From positions 682,001 through 746,000 of the forward strand of contig NZ_JBFAMC010000001.1 of assembly GCF_040656415.1 (NCBI RefSeq): 64,000 nucleotides of DNA, given 5' to 3'. The position numbers and the translations under genes are program-made. Of this stretch, positions 57,894 through 64,000 are shown one piece after another. The stretch comes from Rhodococcus_F sp040656415. Its GTDB lineage: Bacteria; Actinomycetota; Actinomycetes; Mycobacteriales; Mycobacteriaceae. The stretch's first letter is position 1; each line of letters begins with the position of its first letter. Below the pieces are notes generated by a model, which saw only the letters and a list, made by a program, of their open reading frames with translations, made no database searches and had not been told where the DNA came from.

Positions 57894-58664
57894 ATGACTA
57901 TCGAATCCACTTACGCGGGGGCTGTTAACGCAGAATCGACAGACGGCCGGGCCGGACGACCCGTGCTGCACGCCTATCTGGATATCGCGATCGTCATCGT
58001 CGTCCTGGCGGGCACGAACCTGATCGCACATTTCACCACCGCATGGGCCAGTATCGCGACGGTTCCCATCGCCGCTGTCGTGCTGGTCGCACTGGTTCGC
58101 CGTCGGGGGCTCGGCTGGGCCGAATTGGGGCTCTCGCCCAGGCACTGGCGCCGGGGTTCGTTGTACGCCCTCGGCGCGATGGGTCTCGTGATCTCCGTCG
58201 TCGCGATCGGAGCGGCGCTACCACTTACTCGCCCCTTCTTCATGGCCGATCGGTATGCCACTCTCTCGGGTGCGCTTGTGGCCTCGATGATCGTCATCCC
58301 ACTACAGACCGTCATCCCCGAGGAACTCGCATTCCGTGGTGTGCTCCACGGCACGCTGGACCGTGTGTGCAGTGTGCGCGGGGTCTTCGCGGCGGGATCG
58401 CTCATGTTCGGCCTCTGGCACATCGCATCCTCGTTCGGCTTGACCTCGGGTAACAAGGGTTTGTCGAGCATTCTCGGTGGCGGTGTGGTCGGTCAGGTTC
58501 TCGGCATCGCGGCCGCAGTCGTCGCCACAGCCGGGGCAGGGGTCGTGTTCACCTGGCTCCGCCGCCGCAGCGGCAGTCTGATCGCGCCGATAGCGCTGCA
58601 CTGGGCGTTGAATGGCGCCGGAGCACTTGCCGCCGCCATCGTGTGGCACACGACAATCAACTGA
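57894..58664 (+). CDS. CPBP family intramembrane protease (CAAX/Abi)
   Basis: 256 aa from ATG 57894. Several transmembrane segments; catalytic motifs EELAFRG (EExxxR), LMFGLWHIA (FxxxH) and HWALNGAG (HxxxN). The AAGGAG site is 13 nt upstream, a long spacing, so the start is a little uncertain. Bacterial members process peptides or act in bacteriocin self-immunity; the target here is unknown. Divergent from the class I fumarase. Confidence 0.88.
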   Translation: MTIESTYAGAVNAESTDGRAGRPVLHAYLDIAIVIVVLAGTNLIAHFTTAWASIATVPIAAVVLVALVRRRGLGWAELGLSPRHWRRGSLYALGAMGLVISVVAIGAALPLTRPFFMADRYATLSGALVASMIVIPLQTVIPEELAFRGVLHGTLDRVCSVRGVFAAGSLMFGLWHIASSFGLTSGNKGLSSILGGGVVGQVLGIAAAVVATAGAGVVFTWLRRRSGSLIAPIALHWALNGAGALAAAIVWHTTIN

Positions 58665-58758
58665 ATGCGACCGTTGATTCGCCGACGCGACCGGGGGCTC
58701 AGGGCTATTCTCACGATGGGTAGGCCTTCTGGACGGTAGCGACTTCGAGGGGAATCCA

Positions 58759-59277
58759 ATGATTCGCAGGACGATCGTCAGCGGTGTTGCAGTGGCTGCC
58801 ATTGCGATTGCCGGAGTAGCCGGTTGCTCGAGCGAAGATTCGGATGTGGCGACTACCACCACGACAACCTCGGAGCCCGGCCCCCTCGATGCCGCGGCCA
58901 CCAGTATCAGAGCCACTGCGTCGGCTGCGGTGGACGCAGCGTTGGAAGCCACACGAGACGCTGTCAACGCGGCGATCTCGGCGACTCCGATCCAGTTCGA
59001 ACCCGACAGTTCCGAATTGAACCCCATTTCCAATGTGACCCTCACCGCGATCGCGGTTGCGTTGGAGACGAATGATGCGGACATCAAGATCGAGGCGTAC
59101 GCCGACATGTCCGACGAGGACGCCGCGCAGCAGTTGGCCGACGAACGAGCCGATTCGGTTGCCAGCGCTCTCGAAGCGCAAGGGATAGACAAGGATCGGA
59201 TCTCCACCGAAGGAACCGCGAACCCGGGCGGGGACGTCGACGTCGATCAGGCCGATATCACGGTCGGGGAGAACTGA
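58759..59277 (+). CDS. OmpA-like C-terminal domain lipoprotein
   Basis: 172 aa. Signal peptide with lipobox GVAGCSS (Cys23), a Thr-rich linker, then an OmpA-type peptidoglycan-binding domain: IQFEPDSSELNP, IKIEAYADMSDED and LADERADSVASALEAQGID. The usual GHTD is replaced by AYADMSD, so binding may differ. C terminus rich in Asp. Likely membrane anchored and cell-wall associated. Confidence 0.83.
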   Translation: MIRRTIVSGVAVAAIAIAGVAGCSSEDSDVATTTTTTSEPGPLDAAATSIRATASAAVDAALEATRDAVNAAISATPIQFEPDSSELNPISNVTLTAIAVALETNDADIKIEAYADMSDEDAAQQLADERADSVASALEAQGIDKDRISTEGTANPGGDVDVDQADITVGEN

Positions 59278-59422
59278 CCGAACGGCCAGGTCGGGGGATG
59301 TTTGGGATAGGCCTTATTCCCACAATTGATCTGCCGGGTAGCTGTAGGGTGAATCCACAGTCGACACTCGCTGCCGGCGCGTGGGGGTCGTCCTCGCCCC
59401 GGTCCGACGGGAGGGCGCACTG

Positions 59423-61054
59423 ATGGTCGACAATGCTCCGAAGACCGCCGATCTGGTGCTTTTCGGTGATGTGATCACTATGGACGACGAACGGCCACGC
59501 GCTCAGGCTGTTGCGGTCCGTGAGGGACGGATTGCCGCCGTAGGTGACGACGACGCGGTGATTCCGCTGATCGGGCCCACAACGGTGACCGTGGACATGG
59601 GCCGAGCCTGTGTGCTACCCGGATTCGTCGAAGCGCACGGACATCCGCTCTATTCGGCGTTGCTTCTCGGCGAACCTGTCGTGGATATCAGACCGGTCAC
59701 CGTCGCCGATGCGGCACAAGTGGTCGAGGCCGTACGCAAAGCCGTTGACGAGCATCCCGACGGCGCTCTGGTGAACGGTTGGGACCCCCTCTTGCAGAGG
59801 GGACTCCCGGAACCGACCCGAGAGTGGCTCAATTCCGTCGCCCCGGACACCTCACTGGTGATACTGCACAACAGTGGGCACGTTGCCTTCTTCAACGACG
59901 TGGCCGCGCGGCAGGCCGGATTGGCCCGTGATGCACCGGACCCCGAGGGCGGAAGCTTCGGCCGCGAGAAGTCCGGTGAGCTCAACGGCACGGCTTTCGA
60001 GGCACCCGCGGTGATGGCGGTGGCCGGAAAGGTACTCGACGGGGCCATGACTCGGCTCCCTGAACTTCTCTCGGCCGAGTGCGCGCGAATGAATGCGGCA
60101 GGGATCACCACCAGTAGCGAGATGGCTTTCGACCCGAAACTCCGGTCCGCGTTGACCGCCTTCTCGAGATCCGGCGAGCTCACCACTCGCCTTCGTCTCT
60201 ACGAGATGTCGAACCCGCAGCGCGCCAGTGAGGTGTCGCCAGGCGTAGGCAACGACCTGGTCCGCCAGGTAGGCATCAAGATCTGGGCGGACGGTTCACC
60301 CTGGGTCGGCAATGCGGCCAACAGCTTTCCCTACATCGATTCCGAGGTCACGCGGGCCATGGGTCTCGCGGGAACTCGCGGTAAGGCCAACTACACCGAG
60401 GACGAGATTCTCGAGATCAGCAGGCCGTACTTCGAGAACGGCTGGCAGATCGCCGCTCACGCGAACGGCGACGACGCGATCACCTTGGTGCTCGACGCGT
60501 GGGAGCGGATGCTCGCAGACACGCCACGTGACGACCACCGGTTGCGGCTCGAGCACGTCGGGGCGATGACTTCGGACCAGTTCCGTCGTGCGACCGAACT
60601 CGGAGTCACGTGCAGCATGTTCGTCGATCATCTCTACTACTGGGGAGACGTCCTCGTCGACGACCTGTTCGGTTCGGAGCGTGGAGCACGGTGGGCGGCG
60701 GCTGGTTCCGCAATCGCCATGGGACAGCGGATCTCGTTCCACAACGACGCTCCCGTCACCCCCACCAACCCGTTGCGCAACATCGCCGACGCCGTGACCC
60801 GCCGCACTCGATCGGGTCGCGTGCTCGGTCCTGACGAGCGGATCGGCGTCCTGGAGGCTCTCCGCGCGGAGACGATCAACTCGGCATGGCATCTGCACAG
60901 CGACGACGTAATCGGGGCGATCAAACCCGGCATGCACGCCGATTTCGTTGTACTGTCGTCGAATCCGCTTTTCGTGGAACCAGACGAGATTGCTGATCTG
61001 CGCGTCCTCGCCACGATCATGGAGGGTCGGACGGTTTTCGGAAAACTCAGGTGA
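59423..61054 (+). CDS. YtcJ-like amidohydrolase
   Basis: 543 aa from ATG 59423 behind GGGAGGG. Amidohydrolase-superfamily metal motif GFVEAHGHPLYS (HxH), later ITLVLDAWERML, LEHVGAMTSDQFRRA (HVG) and HNDAPVTPTNPL (catalytic Asp). IAAVGDDDAV and IKPGMHADFVVLSSNPL flank the barrel. Substrate unknown. The stop overlaps the ClC gene start (GTGA). Confidence 0.9.
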   Translation: MVDNAPKTADLVLFGDVITMDDERPRAQAVAVREGRIAAVGDDDAVIPLIGPTTVTVDMGRACVLPGFVEAHGHPLYSALLLGEPVVDIRPVTVADAAQVVEAVRKAVDEHPDGALVNGWDPLLQRGLPEPTREWLNSVAPDTSLVILHNSGHVAFFNDVAARQAGLARDAPDPEGGSFGREKSGELNGTAFEAPAVMAVAGKVLDGAMTRLPELLSAECARMNAAGITTSSEMAFDPKLRSALTAFSRSGELTTRLRLYEMSNPQRASEVSPGVGNDLVRQVGIKIWADGSPWVGNAANSFPYIDSEVTRAMGLAGTRGKANYTEDEILEISRPYFENGWQIAAHANGDDAITLVLDAWERMLADTPRDDHRLRLEHVGAMTSDQFRRATELGVTCSMFVDHLYYWGDVLVDDLFGSERGARWAAAGSAIAMGQRISFHNDAPVTPTNPLRNIADAVTRRTRSGRVLGPDERIGVLEALRAETINSAWHLHSDDVIGAIKPGMHADFVVLSSNPLFVEPDEIADLRVLATIMEGRTVFGKLR

Positions 61055-62463
61055 TCCCGGTGGTGACAGGATCCCAGGCTGCGCGAAAGATCGAGACGTC
61101 GGCGAAGACCTGGGTCAACAACGCAACTTACTTGCGAAAGTGGATCGTTCTGGGTGCGGCTATCGGGTTGATAGCGGGTCTCGGAGCGGCCGTGTTCTAC
61201 TTCGCGCTGTCGGAGGCGACTCGTCTGTTGCTCGTCGAACTCGGGGGCTATCAGCCGCCGACCGCGGCGGGTGACGGTGGTGTAGCCGAGAGCAGGGGGT
61301 TCGAACGCCCCTGGGCGATCCCACTCGTGGTGTGCCTCGGTGGTCTGGTCGCGGGGATACTCGTGTACAAGCTCGCTCCGGAAGCCGAGGGCCACGGCAC
61401 CGATGCCGCGATCGACGCCGTCCACCGCGACCCCCGAATGATCCGCGTGCGTGTGGTTCTCGTGAAGCTGGTGGCATCTGCTGTGACGATCGGGTCGGGT
61501 GGGTCCGGCGGACGAGAAGGGCCGACGGCGCAGATCTCGGCGGGTTTCGGGTCGTTGCTCGCCCGTCGGCTCGACCTGTCACCTCGCGACGGCAGGATCG
61601 CGGTGGCGGTCGGAATCGGCTCGGGCATAGGTGCAATCTTCGGTGCCCCGCTCGGTGGCGCTGTGTTGTGTTGCACTATCCCGTTCAAGGAGGACTTCGA
61701 CTTCGACATTCTGATCCCAGCATTTGTCACGTCGATAGTCAGTTACGCAGTGTTCGGTCGCCTGGTCGGGTTCGGGCCGCTTTTCGGGACCGCCGCCGAG
61801 GAGTACATCTTCGTCGCACCGCTCGAGCTGGTGTGGTTTGCCTTGATCGGTGCCCTCGGTGGCTTGATCGGAATTCTATACAGCGGAACCTTCTATACGA
61901 CTGTAGATCTCACTCGTTGGCTTCCGGGAAGTCGGATCTTCAAACCAGCGGTCGGCGGTTTGTTGGTCGGACTTTTGGCGCTGGTGCTGCCGGAGGTACT
62001 GGGCAGTGGATACGGCTGGATTCAACAGTCGATGTCGCGCATCGACCTCGAGGCGATCCCGCTGTGGGTGGTGCTGGTGCTGCCCTTCGCGAAAATTCTG
62101 GCGACCTCGCTGTCCATTGGTTCGGGTGGCTCCGGGGGCATCTTCGGGCCGGGGTTGGTGATCGGCGCATTCACTGGTGCCGCGGTGTGGCGAGTGCTGG
62201 AACCGTGGGCCCCAGGCATCCCTGACAGTCCGGCGCCATTCGTCATCGTCGGAATGATGGCCTGTTTCGGCAGCATAGCTCGCGCACCACTGGCCGTGAT
62301 GTTGATGGTGGCTGAGATGACCGGAAGCATCGGCGTGCTGGTGCCGGGGATGATTGCGGTGGGAATCGCCTACCTCATCGTGCGCCGGTCAGGAAAGACC
62401 ATCTACCGGTCTCAGGTCGAGAATCGTGAAGAAGCCCGGCGGAGGCAGGGCGGGGCGGGATGA
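61051..62463 (+). CDS. ClC-family chloride channel/transporter
   Basis: 470 aa from GTG 61051, overlapping the amidohydrolase stop. About ten transmembrane helices. Selectivity and gating motifs: GSGGSGGREGPTAQI (GREGP with the gating Glu), GIGSGIGAIFGAPLGGAV and GSGGSGGIFGPGLVIGAF (GxFxP-type). No C-terminal CBS pair; the tail is short and basic. Moves Cl- or other halides, either as a channel or H+ antiporter. Confidence 0.92.
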   Translation: MIPVVTGSQAARKIETSAKTWVNNATYLRKWIVLGAAIGLIAGLGAAVFYFALSEATRLLLVELGGYQPPTAAGDGGVAESRGFERPWAIPLVVCLGGLVAGILVYKLAPEAEGHGTDAAIDAVHRDPRMIRVRVVLVKLVASAVTIGSGGSGGREGPTAQISAGFGSLLARRLDLSPRDGRIAVAVGIGSGIGAIFGAPLGGAVLCCTIPFKEDFDFDILIPAFVTSIVSYAVFGRLVGFGPLFGTAAEEYIFVAPLELVWFALIGALGGLIGILYSGTFYTTVDLTRWLPGSRIFKPAVGGLLVGLLALVLPEVLGSGYGWIQQSMSRIDLEAIPLWVVLVLPFAKILATSLSIGSGGSGGIFGPGLVIGAFTGAAVWRVLEPWAPGIPDSPAPFVIVGMMACFGSIARAPLAVMLMVAEMTGSIGVLVPGMIAVGIAYLIVRRSGKTIYRSQVENREEARRRQGGAG

Positions 62464-62516
62464 ACGGATCGGGGTGGTGTGCAGCCCGCCCGGTCGATTC
62501 CGGCATGCTTGGGGTC

Positions 62517-63404
62517 ATGACCGTTCACGTTCCTCAGTACGTTGACCTCTTGTGGCCGGCGCTTCAGGCTGCCATAGCTCTCGGTGGCTCGGCGTCGAAC
62601 GAGGAACTCGACAGTGCGGTTGTTGAGCGCGAAGGTCTTTCGTCCGAAGTGCAGGGGGTGCTGCACGGTGACGGTCCCAGCACGGAGATCGAGTACCGGC
62701 TGGCGTGGGCGCGCACGTACCTCAAGGGGATGGGCCTGCTGACCAACAGTCGGCGCGGGGTGTGGAGCGTGACGGAGAAGGGGCGTGAGGTAACAGAGAG
62801 CGACATCCGCCCCTTGCACACCGAGTTCTCCGCGGAGAACCGTAAGAGAAATGCAGCCCGCAAGTCGGAGAAGGCTGCGTCGCGCAGAGGCGACGAACCT
62901 GATGCAAACATCGCGGAGGCGGACAACGACGCAGGCTGGAAGGACCTCCTGCTCGACACCATCTTGAAGATGTCGCCTGCAGCGTTCGAGCGGTTGACAC
63001 AAAGGTTGCTGCGTGAAGCCGGCTTCTCGAGCGCGTCGATTACCGCTCGCAGGGGGGATGGGGACATCGAGGGTCTCGGGGTGTACCAGCTGGCACTGCT
63101 GAGTTTCCCGGTGTTCTTTCAGTGCAAGCGCGACAGCGGCAGTGTCGGCTCCGGTGCGGTGCGTGACTTCCGTGGGGCGATGGCGGGTCGTGGAGAGAAG
63201 GGCTTGCTCATCACCACGGGTACGTTCACCGGCGACGCGCGAGCGGAGTCCAAGAGGGACGGGGCGCCGCCGATCGATCTCATCGACGGCGACCGTTTGT
63301 GCGACTTGTTGAAGGAGCATTCGCTGGGGATTCAGACCACGACTCGGCTCGTCGAGGACATTGAGGTCAGGTTCGAGTACTTCACTTCTCTCGAACCGAA
63401 ATGA
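62517..63404 (+). CDS. Mrr-type restriction endonuclease
   Basis: 295 aa from ATG 62517. N-terminal Mrr winged-helix domain (YVDLLWPALQAAIALGGSAS), a charged linker at about 115-145, and a C-terminal Mrr_cat domain: FERLTQRLLREAGFSSA, RRGDGDIEGLG and FFQCKRDSG, i.e. the D...QxK form of the PD-(D/E)xK nuclease. Mrr enzymes cleave modified (methylated) DNA. No methylase is near, as expected for type IV. It stands 53 bp after the ClC gene. Confidence 0.88.
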   Translation: MTVHVPQYVDLLWPALQAAIALGGSASNEELDSAVVEREGLSSEVQGVLHGDGPSTEIEYRLAWARTYLKGMGLLTNSRRGVWSVTEKGREVTESDIRPLHTEFSAENRKRNAARKSEKAASRRGDEPDANIAEADNDAGWKDLLLDTILKMSPAAFERLTQRLLREAGFSSASITARRGDGDIEGLGVYQLALLSFPVFFQCKRDSGSVGSGAVRDFRGAMAGRGEKGLLITTGTFTGDARAESKRDGAPPIDLIDGDRLCDLLKEHSLGIQTTTRLVEDIEVRFEYFTSLEPK

Positions 63405-63569
63405 TCTACGACAGACCTAGAAACCCTGGTCAGGGTGTGCTTTTGCGTTGCGGTATGGGCACGAACCGATCACACAGGCGCTGAGCAAGGGGCAACCGCG
63501 CCCAAAAATGTGTAAACAGGAAGTTAATCGTGCATATCACGCACGTGAAAGACGGCGAGAGAAGTGGTC

Positions 63570-64000
63570 ATGTCCACCACGACGCCCTGGCCGATAACGG
63601 GCCGCACAGTGCGGCCACCTGCGAAAATGCTGGTGGACCGCCGGTTCGGGATGCTCGTGGACCAGTTCTTCAGGCTCTTCCGCGATCCGCGTCAGGGTGG
63701 TGGCGCATTGGCCGTATATCTGCGCGGAGAACCCGTTGTGGACGTATGGGCGGGCTGGGCGAGCCGCAAGACCCGATGGCAGGAAGACACCGTCACCCTC
63801 ACGTTCTCCACGGGTAAGGGCGTTGCGTCCACGGTCCTGCATCGCCTCGCATGCCGAGGCATCATCGACTACGACGTGCCGGTGGCGCAGTACTGGCCGT
63901 TGTTCGCTGTCGGGGGCAAGGAGACGATCACGGTCCGTGAACTGCTGACACATCGCGCCGGGCTCCACCGAGTTCGCGGACTCGTCCCCGGTCCGCTGAG
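63570..64000 (+). CDS. Serine hydrolase (beta-lactamase/EstB-like), 3' end outside window
   Basis: Open from ATG 63570 to the window end (143 codons, no stop). The sequence MSTTTPWPITGRTVRPPAKM leads to LRGEPVVDVWAGWASRKTRW and FSTGKGVASTVLHRLACRG; STGK supplies the SxxK nucleophile motif of class C beta-lactamase-type esterases. LLTHRAGLHRVRGLVPG follows. The third serine hydrolase of this fold in the window, but from a different subfamily (no signal peptide). Incomplete, so the product is truncated by the window only. Confidence 0.8.
   Translation, partial: MSTTTPWPITGRTVRPPAKMLVDRRFGMLVDQFFRLFRDPRQGGGALAVYLRGEPVVDVWAGWASRKTRWQEDTVTLTFSTGKGVASTVLHRLACRGIIDYDVPVAQYWPLFAVGGKETITVRELLTHRAGLHRVRGLVPGPL

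Overview
The window is high-GC chromosomal DNA from a mycolic-acid actinobacterium of the Nocardiaceae, most likely Rhodococcus or a close relative. The first 32 kb follow the gene order I remember for Mycobacterium tuberculosis Rv1084 to Rv1112: DUF255 protein, TrhA, short-chain Z-isoprenyl synthase, coaA, glyA, phoH2, fumC, glpX, a DUF4245 protein, xseB/xseA, an Rv1109c-like protein, ispH, an Rv1111c-like protein, ychF. Mycobacteriales traits include DUF3558, a PPE-like protein with an EspG chaperone, and DUF4245. The synteny is recalled, not computed. I saw no rRNA, tRNA or CRISPR.

Layout. 1-32 kb is mostly core housekeeping: isoprenoid precursors, CoA, one-carbon and gluconeogenic enzymes, exonuclease VII, SbcCD and RmuC. 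It is interrupted by a four-gene type VII secretion accessory cluster (7.6-10.6 kb) and a serine-hydrolase lipoprotein. 32.1-37.7 kb is an integrative element inserted at the 3' end of ychF. It lies between two copies of the last 21 bp of ychF, with an N-terminally shortened tyrosine integrase beside the left copy. Just outside the right copy is the tail of a second, decayed integrase, and a third tail trace lies inside the element, so this site has probably taken up elements more than once.

The element cargo is unfamiliar. It holds two related small acidic proteins, a secreted protein, and two tandem paralogs built from a helix-turn-helix-like module (one copy in the first, four in the second) followed by a doubled beta-rich module. 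I consider this the best candidate for something undescribed.

38-46.5 kb is accessory: a proline-rich membrane protein, a second copy of the serine-hydrolase lipoprotein, an SDR and an MDR oxidoreductase, a lipoprotein with two His-rich modules, a cutinase-like hydrolase and a sarcosine/N-methyltryptophan oxidase-like flavoenzyme. 46.5-64 kb returns to mostly chromosomal functions: EF-G2, HtpG, a Mug glycosylase, ZapE with a divergent TetR gene, an MBL hydrolase, class I fumarase, a CPBP protease, an OmpA-like lipoprotein, an amidohydrolase overlapping a ClC channel gene, an Mrr-type nuclease, and a third serine hydrolase cut by the window end.

Starts were moved from the longest open frame wherever a Shine-Dalgarno sequence, a signal peptide or family length favoured a downstream codon; these cases are stated. 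Functions rest on motifs and family memory, not on database searches.
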